A DNA stretch of 64,000 bases from Flavobacterium sp. LPB0248 (GTDB lineage: Bacteria > Bacteroidota > Bacteroidia > Flavobacteriales > Flavobacteriaceae), in the NCBI RefSeq assembly GCF_013388355.1, contig NZ_CP058246.1, positions 1,860,001 to 1,924,000 of the forward strand, given 5' to 3'. Positions 49,438 to 57,227 of this stretch are shown one piece after another. The position numbers and the translations under genes were made by a program. The notes beneath the pieces were generated by a model. It was not told where the DNA came from. It ran no database searches and saw only the letters and a list, made by a program, of their open reading frames with translations. How positions within the stretch are numbered: the stretch's first letter is position 1; each line of letters starts with the position of its first letter.

Positions 49438-49611
49438 TTACAAACCAAGTATTTTGCGCGCCTCTTCTATTGTTATATCAAGTTGTTTTGCAAGAGCTTC
49501 AATATCCAAAATTGACAAAATATCATCTATAAGCCCTCCTCCTCTAACCTGCTTCATTTCTGAAGGATTCAACTCTGTAAAATTCAAATTCTTTAAATTA
49601 TCCATAATCAT
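49438..49611 (-). CDS. Double-glycine leader peptide (bacteriocin-like/RiPP-type precursor), 57 residues
   Basis: The minus strand carries a short frame from ATG at 49611 (or 49605) to TAA at 49438. The first part, MDNLKNLNFTELNPSEMKQV, followed by RGGG, is a typical double-glycine leader: amphipathic, with hydrophobic residues spaced before a Gly-Gly site, followed by a 31-32 residue core (GLIDDILSILDIEALAKQLD...KILGL). Such leaders are normally cut by C39-peptidase ABC transporters during export. The core is helical, acidic overall, and lacks Cys, Ser or Thr-rich runs for lanthionines. No transporter, peptidase, modification enzyme or immunity gene is adjacent. A TACATTTG -7 box lies 60 bases upstream and a shared terminator follows. 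Secretion and activity are inference. Confidence 0.72.
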   Translation of the reverse strand: MIMDNLKNLNFTELNPSEMKQVRGGGLIDDILSILDIEALAKQLDITIEEARKILGL

Positions 49612-49671
49612 AATTTATTAAATTATTATTCAGTTACAACAAAAAAAATATGCAGTATTTTTTCATCACAC

Positions 49672-49679
49672 CAAATGTA
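49672..49679 (-). promoter_or_regulatory. Candidate -7 box for the GG-leader peptide gene
   Basis: The minus strand reads TACATTTG, a match to TAnnTTTG, giving a leader of about 55 bases. No TTTG stands at the proper distance upstream. The rest of the roughly 240-bp region up to the aldehyde dehydrogenase gene shows no other gene. Confidence 0.4.
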
Positions 49680-49919
49680 GACAAAATACTGATAATCAGT
49701 GATTAAAATAAAAAAATCTTACCAAGCAATAGATTTCACAATTGATTTGCATTAAAATTTATTTCACAAAGAACTCTGCTTCCTAAATTTTTCCCCTGCT
49801 CATAATCCCCCCAAAAAAAAGTGAGCTTTTCAACAAAGTTTCTTTGAACCTTACAACAAAGCCATACGCGTAGTTAATGCAGAACTTTGTCAAATAAAAA
49901 TTCACTAAAAAACAACAAA

Positions 49920-51341
49920 ATGAAAACAATAGACAAAATTTACATTAACGGAGAATTTGTTACCCCACAAGGAACAGAATATTTTGACCTTATTAGCCCA
50001 ACAACAAACGAAAAATTAGGAAAAGTACGTTTAGGAAACACGGAAGACACTCAAAAAGCAATTGAAGCGGCCAAAAATGCCTTCAAAACTTTTTCACAAA
50101 CAACAATTTCAGAAAGAATCCAATATCTTAAAAACATTAAATCTTCTATTGAAAAAAGAAAAGACGATTTTATCAATGTAATGATAGAAGAATACGGTGG
50201 TACATTTCAATTCGCAAGCGTAAGCTACGATTACATGATAAAAGGCTTTGATTCCGCAATCGACCTTCTCAATTCATACCATTTCATTAAAACAATGGGA
50301 GAATCCGAGGTTCAAATGGCACCAATTGGCGTTGTGGGAATTATAATTCCATGGAACTCAAGCAATGGCTTTATCAGCAGCAAATTATCTACAGCAATTG
50401 CAGCGGGATGTACAACCGTAATCAAACCAAGCGAAATGAGCACCCAACAAACACAATTAATCACCGAATGTCTTCATGAAGCAAATCTTCCAAAAGGCGT
50501 ATTTAATATCGTAAATGGATTGGGCGAAGTTGTTGGTGCCGAAATAAGCAGAAATCCAAATATTGCTAAAATATCTTTTACAGGATCAACCAATGTTGGA
50601 AAAATAATAGCAAAGGAAGCCGTCAACACCATGAAAAGAGTAACTCTAGAACTTGGCGGAAAATCTCCAAATATCATTCTAGATGACGCCGATTTCTCAA
50701 AAGCCATCCCACTTGCACTTGGAGCAGCGTTCATGAATAGCGGACAAGCGTGTATTGCCGGAACGAGATTACTGATTCCAGAAAACAAATTAGACGAAAC
50801 CAAAACCCTTATTAAAGAAGTAATTTCAAACCTTCTTGTTGATGATCCAAAAAATCCAAATACCGCTGTAGGACCAATGGTCAGCACAAAACAATATAAC
50901 CGTGTTCAGGATTATATTCAAATCGGAATTAATGAAGGCGCAGAAATACTAACTGGCGGACTTGGAAAACCAGAAGGACTAGAAAACGGAAATTTTGTTA
51001 AACCAACAGTCTTTATCAACGTAACGAATCAAATGCGAATTGCAAGAGAAGAAATATTTGGCCCTGTTTTATCTATCATCACTTATAAAACAGAAGAAGA
51101 AGCCGTCGAAATTGCTAATGATACAACATACGGCTTGCAAGCTTACGTAAACTCTTCAAATACCGAAAGAGCTCATCGTGTTGCTTCTCAAATTAATGCA
51201 GGACGTGTTCAGATCAACGGAATCGGTCACGATCCAATGGCTCCTTTTGGCGGATTTAAACAATCTGGAATTGGACGTGAATTCGGAACGCTTGGCCTAG
51301 AAGCCTACTTAGAACCAAGAGCGCTAATTCAGCCAAAATAA
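49920..51341 (+). CDS. NAD(P)-dependent aldehyde dehydrogenase family protein
   Basis: From the ATG at 49920 the product is 473 residues. The frame is open from a TTG 33 bases upstream, but that extension (Asn/Lys-rich) is not family-like. Landmarks are IIIPWNSSNG (oxyanion Asn), the cofactor-binding KPSEMS and FTGSTNVGK, the general-base region VTLELGGKSPNIIL and the catalytic Cys in NSGQACIAGTRLLIP, with the terminal GGFKQSGIGREFG. All catalytic residues are present. It should oxidise an aldehyde to the acid; the substrate is not evident. The next gene, 60 bp on and separated by a terminator, is an AraC-type regulator that may control it. Confidence 0.95.
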   Translation: MKTIDKIYINGEFVTPQGTEYFDLISPTTNEKLGKVRLGNTEDTQKAIEAAKNAFKTFSQTTISERIQYLKNIKSSIEKRKDDFINVMIEEYGGTFQFASVSYDYMIKGFDSAIDLLNSYHFIKTMGESEVQMAPIGVVGIIIPWNSSNGFISSKLSTAIAAGCTTVIKPSEMSTQQTQLITECLHEANLPKGVFNIVNGLGEVVGAEISRNPNIAKISFTGSTNVGKIIAKEAVNTMKRVTLELGGKSPNIILDDADFSKAIPLALGAAFMNSGQACIAGTRLLIPENKLDETKTLIKEVISNLLVDDPKNPNTAVGPMVSTKQYNRVQDYIQIGINEGAEILTGGLGKPEGLENGNFVKPTVFINVTNQMRIAREEIFGPVLSIITYKTEEEAVEIANDTTYGLQAYVNSSNTERAHRVASQINAGRVQINGIGHDPMAPFGGFKQSGIGREFGTLGLEAYLEPRALIQPK

Positions 51342-51350
51342 TCTTCATCA

Positions 51351-51390
51351 ATCTGGAAGTCTTTACGTCTAAAGATTTCCAGATTTTAGT
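51351..51390 (+). terminator. Intrinsic terminator after the aldehyde dehydrogenase gene
   Basis: An inverted repeat at 51351-51384 (arms starting ATCTGGAA and ending TTCCAGAT, about 15 bp with one G-T pair, 4-base loop) is followed by TTTAGTATTTTT. It starts 10 bases after the stop codon. Confidence 0.8.
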
Positions 51391-51401
51391 ATTTTTACAA
51401 T

Positions 51402-52208
51402 ATGAGCACAAAACAGCATACAAAGCCAAAAATACTCTACTCCTGCTATTACTCACGCAGTCGAGAGGGCGAACATTTTATACCCGAACATGTTTTTAGC
51501 TATCAGATTTCTGGCGAAATGATTGTTACAGACAATCAAAATACTTTTCATTCAAAACCAGGAGACTTCCGCTTCAGCAGACGAAACCACTTGGCTAAAT
51601 TTACTAAGATTCCGCCCGAAGGAGGAGAATTCAAAACCATTTCCCTTTTTCTCGATCAAGAAATTTTAAGAGAGATTAGCAAAGAATACAATTTAAAATC
51701 GGATAAAAAAGCAGAAACAAATGCCATGTTTTCATTAGCTCCTAACCCTCTGTACAAATCTTTTATGGAATCACTGATATCCTATTTAGAAGTCGAGGAA
51801 GAAAACAACGAAGCTTTATTCAATTTAAAAATTAAAGAAGCGATTCATCTTTTACTAAAGATAAATCCAGAATTAAAAGACATATTATTTGATTTTAACG
51901 AACCCGGCAAAATTGACCTAGAAGCCTTTATGAATAAAAACTTCCACTTTAATGTTCAAATGCAGCGGTTTGCCTATCTCACAGGAAGAAGTTTAGCCAC
52001 ATTTAAAAGAGATTTTCAAAAAGTTTTTCAGCAAACGCCTGGAAAATGGCTTTTAAACAAAAGACTTCAAGAAGCTTATTATTTAATCAGCCAAGGAAAT
52101 CCGCCATCTGAAGTCTATATTGGCGTTGGCTTTGAAGATCTTTCACATTTTTCATTTTCATTTAAAAAGAAATTCGGAATCGTTCCTTCTTCTTTAAATC
52201 ATAAATAA
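51402..52208 (+). CDS. AraC-family transcriptional regulator
   Basis: The 268-residue protein has an N-terminal cupin-like sensing domain (YQISGEMIVTDNQNTFHSKPGDFRFSRRNHLAKF) and a C-terminal AraC-type double helix-turn-helix from about 170 (FNVQMQRFAYLTGRSLATFKRDFQKVFQQTPGKWLLNKRLQEAYYLI, then VYIGVGFEDLSHFSFSFKKKFGIVPSSL). The terminal helix motif F.D.SHFS..FKK.FG..P is diagnostic. The effector is unknown. Its position directly after the aldehyde dehydrogenase suggests it regulates that gene or responds to the same compound. The start is at the only ATG before the sensing domain. Confidence 0.95.
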   Translation: MSTKQHTKPKILYSCYYSRSREGEHFIPEHVFSYQISGEMIVTDNQNTFHSKPGDFRFSRRNHLAKFTKIPPEGGEFKTISLFLDQEILREISKEYNLKSDKKAETNAMFSLAPNPLYKSFMESLISYLEVEEENNEALFNLKIKEAIHLLLKINPELKDILFDFNEPGKIDLEAFMNKNFHFNVQMQRFAYLTGRSLATFKRDFQKVFQQTPGKWLLNKRLQEAYYLISQGNPPSEVYIGVGFEDLSHFSFSFKKKFGIVPSSLNHK

Positions 52209-52273
52209 AAAGACCAAAGCAATTCAAAATCAACATTTAAACATAACAGTCACTCATTTTAAATTTATAGCAT

Positions 52274-52304
52274 AAAAAAAGCCTCTCATTTCTGAGAGGC
52301 TTTT
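52274..52304 (-). terminator. Terminator of the downstream tRNA-Gln
   Basis: GCCTCTCA (52281-52288) and TGAGAGGC (52293-52300) form an 8-bp stem with a 4-base loop, flanked by A and T runs. It lies directly after the tRNA and may also serve the araC-type gene on the other strand. Confidence 0.9.
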
Positions 52305-52307
52305 CTG

Positions 52308-52378
52308 TTGGTCTACTAGGACTCGAACCTAGAAAGACGGCACCAAAAACCGTAGTGTTACCATTACACCATAGACCA
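52308..52378 (-). tRNA. tRNA-Gln (anticodon TTG), copy 2
   Basis: The 71-base minus-strand sequence folds as a cloverleaf. The acceptor stem TGGTCTA pairs with TAGACCA, the D arm is GTGTAATGGTAACAC, the anticodon stem is ACGGT/GCCGT with loop TTTTGGT (anticodon TTG), and the T arm is CTAGG-TTCGAGT-CCTAG. The 3' CCA is not encoded. It is identical to copy 1. Confidence 0.97.
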
Positions 52379-52398
52379 GCAGTGCAGTTAAGCGGATG

Positions 52399-52429
52399 CA
52401 AAATTAAAACTTTATTTAATTTATGCAAA
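52399..52429 (-). promoter_or_regulatory. Promoter of tRNA-Gln copy 2
   Basis: The minus strand reads TTTG (52429-52426), 19 bases, then TAATTTTG (52406-52399), a full-consensus Bacteroidota promoter about 21 bases before the tRNA 5' end. Confidence 0.75.
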
Positions 52430-52452
52430 TTTTAAAGCAAACTTTTTTAAAT

Positions 52453-52483
52453 AAAAAAAGCCTCTCATTTCTGAGAGGCTTTT
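52453..52483 (-). terminator. Terminator of the upstream tRNA-Gln
   Basis: This hairpin is identical to that at 52274, displaced by 179 bp: GCCTCTCA/TGAGAGGC stem with flanking A and T runs. It separates the two tRNA genes, so each is a single-gene transcript. Confidence 0.9.
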
Positions 52484-52486
52484 CTG

Positions 52487-52557
52487 TTGGTCTACTAGGA
52501 CTCGAACCTAGAAAGACGGCACCAAAAACCGTAGTGTTACCATTACACCATAGACCA
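52487..52557 (-). tRNA. tRNA-Gln (anticodon TTG), copy 1
   Basis: This gene is base-for-base the same as the one at 52308, with the same cloverleaf and TTG anticodon. The 3' CCA is not encoded. Confidence 0.97.
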
Positions 52558-52577
52558 GCAGTGCGGTTAAGCGAGTG

Positions 52578-52608
52578 CAAATTTAAGTCTTTATTTAGTT
52601 TGTGCAAA
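52578..52608 (-). promoter_or_regulatory. Promoter of tRNA-Gln copy 1
   Basis: The minus strand reads TTTG (52608-52605), 19 bases, then TAAATTTG (52585-52578). Both boxes and the spacing are the same as for copy 2, although the two spacer sequences have diverged. Confidence 0.75.
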
Positions 52609-52803
52609 CTTTTTGAACAAAAAAAATCATTTTTTTTGATTTTTTTTACATTAAAAAACGCTTCAACTTCAAAAACACCTCACAGACAACACATTACTTT
52701 ACACTTATAGAATTATAGAATTTTTTGTTAATGCTCGTTTCTTTAAGTAAAAAAACATTTTCTTTGTAGGATAGAAAAACATTCAAATTTTTAACACCTA
52801 AAT

Positions 52804-55800
52804 ATGGCACAATTCAATTTCAATAAATGGAATACAATTATTGGTTGGTTTGCATTTGCAATCGCTTTAATAACTTACACCTTAACAGTAGAACCTACAA
52901 TGAGCTTTTGGGATTGCGGAGAATATATTGCTACCGCAGCTAAACTTGAAGTAGGACACCCACCAGGAGCTCCACTTTTCCAAATGATGGGTGCATTTTT
53001 TGCAATGTTTGCCATAGATGCTCAGCATGTGGCTGTAATGGTCAACATGATGTCTGTTTTCTCTAGCGCATTTACCATATTATTTATGTTCTGGTCATCG
53101 TCTATGATTTTAAAAAAGATTGTAGCTCGTTTTGCTGAGATTGACCAAAACAATTCGATTGTTATTCTAGGAAGTTCTTTTGTAGGCGCCTTAGCATATA
53201 CATTTTCAGATAGTTTTTGGTTTAATGCTGTAGAAGCCGAAGTTTATGCAATGGCTTCTTTATTAATCGCATTGCTTTTCTGGCTTGGTTTACGCTGGGA
53301 GCAAGACATGGACAAACCAAAAGGAAACAAATGGCTTTTAATTATTTCGTTGGTTGTTGGTCTTTCGTTTGGAGTTCACTTTATGGCTCTTTTGACTATT
53401 CCTTCTATTGGATTCTTATACTATTTCAAACACTACGAAAAAGTTACGATTAAGAATTTCCTTATTGCCAATGTAGTTGTTATTGGAATTTTATTATTCA
53501 TTTTCAAGTTATTGCTTCCATTGACTATGGCATTTTTCGGAAAAACCGAAATTTTCATGGTAAACAGCATGGGACTTCCATTTAATTCAGGAACTATCTT
53601 TGTAGCATTATTATTTATAGCTTTCTTCTATTTTGGATTAAAATACACCAGACAAAAAGGTTTAATATTCTACAACACTATTATATTGTGTATTTTATTC
53701 ATCCTAATTGGTTTCTCAACTTGGTTAATGCTGCCTGTTCGTGCAAATGCTAACACAGTTATTAACGAAAATAAACCATCTGATGCTACTGAGGTTTTAG
53801 CTTATTACAATCGTGAGCAATATGGAGTGAATCCATTGTTTTACGGACCTCAATACACTGAACTTTTCGCTGGTCTTGATGCTAAAACACCTTATTTAGA
53901 CAAAAAACCAAACTACGAAAGAGATTATAAAACAGGCAAATACATTATTACCAATAATTATAAAAATGCTGAACAAAATTCTGACGACAATCAGAAAGCA
54001 ATTCTGCCTAGAATGTGGAGTACCGAAACAGGTCACATTCAAAACTATATCAACTTTACAAATCCTCCAAAGTTCCGAATCAATCCTAATTATAATTATG
54101 ATGAAGATTTGGCAAAATACGGAATTGACGCTAGCCAATTAAGCGAAGACGAATACAACAAAGCTACAGCTCAATTGCGCAACGAGGTTGAAAAAACAGT
54201 TTCTGAGTTTAGAAAAGCTTATGCTCAAAAACAGATTGATAACGAAGGCTACATAAAATTCTTAAAAAGTTACGGTGAATATCTACTTATCGAAAAACCA
54301 TCTACAGCAGACAACTTCAGTTTTATGTTTGAATATCAATTTGGATACATGTACTGGAGATATTTAATGTGGAATTTTGTTGGACGCCAAAATGATGTTC
54401 AAGGTAAATATGATAATTTGGATGGAAACTGGATCAGCGGAATCAAAGCTTTAGACTCTGTACATTTAGGATCACAAGACAATTTGCCATCAGACGTATT
54501 AAACAACAAAGGAAGAAATGCTTATTATTTCCTTCCGTTTATCTTAGGTTTAATTGGTATCATGTACCATGCGAACAAAGACTTAAAGAGCTTCTATGTC
54601 CTTTTGGCTTTATTTTTATTTACAGGAATTGCACTGAAAATATATTTAAATGAAAGACCTTTTGAGCCTCGTGAAAGAGATTATGCGTTAGTAGGTTCCT
54701 TCTATGTCTTTGCCATCTGGATCGGATTTGGTGTTTATTCGCTTTATGAAAGCCTATACAAATATCTGGCCCCAAAAATTGCTGGACCAGTAGTCATTGC
54801 CGGAAGTTTATTGGCTGCACCAATTTTAATGGCTTCTCAAAACTGGGATGATCACGATAGATCTGGAAGATATACTGCAGTTGCGATGGCAAAAGCTTAT
54901 TTAAGTTCTTGCGATAAAGATGCTATTTTATTTACCATTGGAGATAACGACACCTTCCCTCTTTGGTATGCTCAAGAAATCGAGCATTTTAGAACCGATG
55001 TTAAGATTGTAAATACGAGTTTATTTATGACAGACTGGTACATTGATCAAATGAAAGCGAAGTCTTATGAATCAAATCCGTTGCCAATTTCTTTCGTACA
55101 TAGTCAATATGTTGGAGATAATTTAGATTACACGGCGTACATTCAGAAAATTGATACACGTTGGAACATTAAAGATTTTATCGATTTCATCAAAAACCCT
55201 AAATCGACTGTTGGTTTGCAAAATGGACAAACAATTCATTTCTACCCAACGAACAAGATCAGAGTAAATGTGGATAAAAACACTATTATTCAGAATAAAG
55301 TAGTTAATCCTAAATATTACGATTCTATTGTTCCTTACTTAGATATCGATATCAAAGGAAGCGCATTATACAAAAACCGTTTAATGATGCTTGATATCTT
55401 AGCAAATAACAACTGGAAGAGACCAATTTACTTTAGCGGTGGTGCTTTTGATGATGAAGATTATTTATGGTTAAAAGATTATCTGCAATTAGATGGAATG
55501 GTTTATAAATTAGTTCCGGTAAAAAATACTCCTTCTAAAGATGGCGGACCATTAGACATGGGACAAATTGATGCAGATAAAATGTACGACATTGTAATGA
55601 AATGGGATTGGGGAAATAGCAATGGAAACATTTATCATGATCCTGAAACTAGAAGAAACAGTATTACTTACCGTACCAATCTTTCTAGATTAATGAACCA
55701 GCTTATTAAAGAAGGTAAAATTGACAAGGCTAAAAATGTAATCAATTTAGCGATGACTAAAATGCCTTTGGACAAATACGGGTACTATTCATTAGTTGAA

Positions 55801-56082
55801 GCTTTTGCTGATGGCTATTACAAAGTTGGAGAAAAAGCCAAAGCGCAAGATCTCTTAAATAAATTAGTTCAGAAATACAAAGAGAATCTAAACTATTACA
55901 GTACATTGACTCCTTCTGACCAAACTGATTTAGCTGTAGATATTATTACAGATATTGAGCGTTACAGAAGCTTGCTACATGTAATGGATGATAATAAAGA
56001 CACTGCTTTTTACAACCAACACAAAACTACATTTAACACTTACGTAAATGTTTTTGAGCGTTTTGGACGTGAAAAAGAATAA
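52804..56082 (+). CDS. DUF2723 family membrane protein (GT-C-like, PMT-related)
   Basis: The 1092-residue protein begins with a hydrophobic half of about a dozen membrane helices carrying the DUF2723 signature near residue 30 (YTLTVEPTMSFWDCGEYIATAAKLEVGHPPGAPLF). The acidic/His cluster before the first large loop resembles GT-C glycosyltransferases that use lipid-linked sugars. More helices follow a loop containing LNERPFEPRERDYALVGSFYVFAIWIGFG. The C-terminal part (about 690-1092) is soluble: TIGDNDTFPLWYAQEIEHFRTDVKIVNTSLF, then TPR-like helices (IKEGKIDKAKNVINLAMTKMP). Members occur widely in Bacteroidota and are annotated as protein O-mannosyltransferase-like; transfer of sugar to exported proteins is inference. 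The gene is monocistronic with a terminator. Confidence 0.88.
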   Translation: MAQFNFNKWNTIIGWFAFAIALITYTLTVEPTMSFWDCGEYIATAAKLEVGHPPGAPLFQMMGAFFAMFAIDAQHVAVMVNMMSVFSSAFTILFMFWSSSMILKKIVARFAEIDQNNSIVILGSSFVGALAYTFSDSFWFNAVEAEVYAMASLLIALLFWLGLRWEQDMDKPKGNKWLLIISLVVGLSFGVHFMALLTIPSIGFLYYFKHYEKVTIKNFLIANVVVIGILLFIFKLLLPLTMAFFGKTEIFMVNSMGLPFNSGTIFVALLFIAFFYFGLKYTRQKGLIFYNTIILCILFILIGFSTWLMLPVRANANTVINENKPSDATEVLAYYNREQYGVNPLFYGPQYTELFAGLDAKTPYLDKKPNYERDYKTGKYIITNNYKNAEQNSDDNQKAILPRMWSTETGHIQNYINFTNPPKFRINPNYNYDEDLAKYGIDASQLSEDEYNKATAQLRNEVEKTVSEFRKAYAQKQIDNEGYIKFLKSYGEYLLIEKPSTADNFSFMFEYQFGYMYWRYLMWNFVGRQNDVQGKYDNLDGNWISGIKALDSVHLGSQDNLPSDVLNNKGRNAYYFLPFILGLIGIMYHANKDLKSFYVLLALFLFTGIALKIYLNERPFEPRERDYALVGSFYVFAIWIGFGVYSLYESLYKYLAPKIAGPVVIAGSLLAAPILMASQNWDDHDRSGRYTAVAMAKAYLSSCDKDAILFTIGDNDTFPLWYAQEIEHFRTDVKIVNTSLFMTDWYIDQMKAKSYESNPLPISFVHSQYVGDNLDYTAYIQKIDTRWNIKDFIDFIKNPKSTVGLQNGQTIHFYPTNKIRVNVDKNTIIQNKVVNPKYYDSIVPYLDIDIKGSALYKNRLMMLDILANNNWKRPIYFSGGAFDDEDYLWLKDYLQLDGMVYKLVPVKNTPSKDGGPLDMGQIDADKMYDIVMKWDWGNSNGNIYHDPETRRNSITYRTNLSRLMNQLIKEGKIDKAKNVINLAMTKMPLDKYGYYSLVEAFADGYYKVGEKAKAQDLLNKLVQKYKENLNYYSTLTPSDQTDLAVDIITDIERYRSLLHVMDDNKDTAFYNQHKTTFNTYVNVFERFGREKE

Positions 56083-56107
56083 ATAATATACGAAAATCTT
56101 ACTTATT

Positions 56108-56149
56108 AAAAAAATGCAGCGCTGTTTGATAAATAGCGCTGCATTTTTT
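56108..56149 (+). terminator. Terminator after the DUF2723 gene
   Basis: AAATGCAGCGCT (56112-56123) and AGCGCTGCATTT (56135-56146) form a 12-bp stem with an 11-base loop, followed by a U-run, 29 bases after the stop. Confidence 0.9.
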
Positions 56150-56183
56150 AATTTTATACATACTAATACAATTTTAATTCAAA

Positions 56184-56825
56184 ATGAGCTTCTATTGGGT
56201 AAAAACTAACGCATTTATAAAAAAGGTGTTTTCTAAATATTGTTGGGACATTCCTAACAACGAAAAGAAAATATACCTCACTTTTGATGATGGCCCAACT
56301 CCAGAAATTACCGACTGGGTTTTATCTGAATTAAAAAAATTTGATGCAAAAGCTACTTTTTTCTGCATCGGAAAAAATATTAAAGCGAATCTGGCTTTAT
56401 TTGAAAAGTTAATTACCGACGGCCATTCAATTGGCAATCACACCATGAATCATGTGAATGGATGGAAAATCCATACGAATGATTATATTGAAAATGTAAA
56501 AAACTGCGCTGCTGTTTTAGATGAGCAAGAGAAAGCTCCTCATCGTTTATTGTTCCGTCCACCTTATGGAAAGATCAAAAAAGCACAATCAAAAATCCTA
56601 AGAAGTTTAGGCTACAAAATAGTAATGTGGGATGTTTTAAGCGCAGACTTTGATCAAAGCATCACTCCAGAAAAATGCCTTGAAAATGTAACCAAAAATG
56701 TAAAATCTGGCAGTGTAATTGTTTTTCATGACAGTATTAAAGCTTCTCCAAATCTAAGATTTGCTTTGCCTCGAACACTGCATTTTTTAAAAGAAAATGG
56801 ATATAAGTTTGACATTATTCACTAA
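56184..56825 (+). CDS. Polysaccharide deacetylase family protein (NodB domain)
   Basis: The 213-residue protein is essentially one NodB homology domain. Motif 1 is TFDDGP (33-38) with the catalytic Asp and a metal-binding Asp, motif 2 is HSIGNHTMNH (about 81-90) with the metal His pair, motif 3 is RPPYG (about 124), then MWDVLSADFD and the final VIVFHDS with the catalytic His. All key residues are present, so metal-dependent N-deacetylation of chitin-, peptidoglycan- or capsule-type sugars is likely. There is no clear signal peptide, only a short helical N-terminus (MSFYWVKTNAFIKKVFSKY), so location is uncertain. It is convergent with the thioredoxin-fold gene. Confidence 0.93.
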   Translation: MSFYWVKTNAFIKKVFSKYCWDIPNNEKKIYLTFDDGPTPEITDWVLSELKKFDAKATFFCIGKNIKANLALFEKLITDGHSIGNHTMNHVNGWKIHTNDYIENVKNCAAVLDEQEKAPHRLLFRPPYGKIKKAQSKILRSLGYKIVMWDVLSADFDQSITPEKCLENVTKNVKSGSVIVFHDSIKASPNLRFALPRTLHFLKENGYKFDIIH

Positions 56826-56855
56826 ATAACATCAAAAAAAAGAGAAGTTATTTAG
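56822..56855. terminator. Hairpin spanning both stop codons of convergent genes
   Basis: CTAAATAAC (56822-56830) and GTTATTTAG (56847-56855) form a 9-bp stem. Each arm contains the stop codon of one of the two convergent genes. It is AT-rich and without a long U-run, so it is a weak terminator candidate. Confidence 0.4.
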
Positions 56856-57154
56856 ACGTTAAATTGTTCCTGAACAATTCCAATTATAGTATTGGCATCA
56901 AGTTCTCCAGATTGCCTCCAGATCATTTGCCCTTCTTTGTAAATCATTAAAGTTGGAAGCCCTTTAATACGAAGCGCTTCTGCTAGTTCCTGATTTTTAT
57001 CTACATCAATTTTGATTACTTTGGCTTTATCGCCAAGCGCAGCAGCTACATCCTTAATAACAGGATGCATAGAAACTGAAGATTCATTCCAATCTGTGTA
57101 AAAATCAATTAACACTGGAACTTGAGCATTTATTAGTTCTCCAAATTTTGACAT
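56852..57154 (-). CDS. Thioredoxin-fold protein lacking the CxxC active site
   Basis: The 100-residue protein follows the thioredoxin fold along its whole length: VPVLIDFYTDW (strand beta1 and the start of the active-site helix), VIKIDVDKNQELAEALRIKGLPTLMIYKEGQMIWRQSG, with cis-Pro67. Where thioredoxins have WCGPC this protein has WNESS (22-26), and it contains no cysteine at all. It therefore cannot act as a disulfide reductase. Redox-inactive thioredoxin folds usually serve as chaperones, adaptors or processivity partners. There is no signal peptide, so it is cytoplasmic. The reading frame is intact and the fold residues are kept, which argues for selection and not decay. A TACATTTG -7 box lies about 52 bases upstream. 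Confidence 0.92.
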   Translation of the reverse strand: MSKFGELINAQVPVLIDFYTDWNESSVSMHPVIKDVAAALGDKAKVIKIDVDKNQELAEALRIKGLPTLMIYKEGQMIWRQSGELDANTIIGIVQEQFNV

Positions 57155-57205
57155 AAAACCAAAAAATTAAGTTTTTTAAATCTATTAAAAGAAATAAATA
57201 TTATA

Positions 57206-57213
57206 CAAATGTA
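57206..57213 (-). promoter_or_regulatory. Candidate -7 box for the thioredoxin-fold gene
   Basis: The minus strand reads TACATTTG (TAnnTTTG) in the gap after the metallophosphoesterase gene. No -33 box is evident. Confidence 0.35.
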
Positions 57214-57227
57214 GCATTTTTAACGAA

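Larger units (their letters stand above)
52240..52597 (-). repeat. 179-bp tandem duplication containing promoter, tRNA-Gln and terminator
   Basis: Two consecutive units, offset by exactly 179 bp, each hold a promoter, a tRNA-Gln and a terminator. The tRNA and terminator portions are identical; the upstream spacers differ at several bases, so the duplication is not brand new but the functional parts are conserved. Confidence 0.85.

Noticed and set aside
49376..49621. Plus-strand open frame of 81 codons after the Usp gene
   Set aside because: It starts inside the terminator hairpin and is the reverse of the better supported GG-leader peptide gene.
52237..52710. Three open frames of 63-95 codons across the tRNA duplication
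   Set aside because: They are translations of tRNA sequence and its complement; the two minus-strand ones are alike only because of the duplication.
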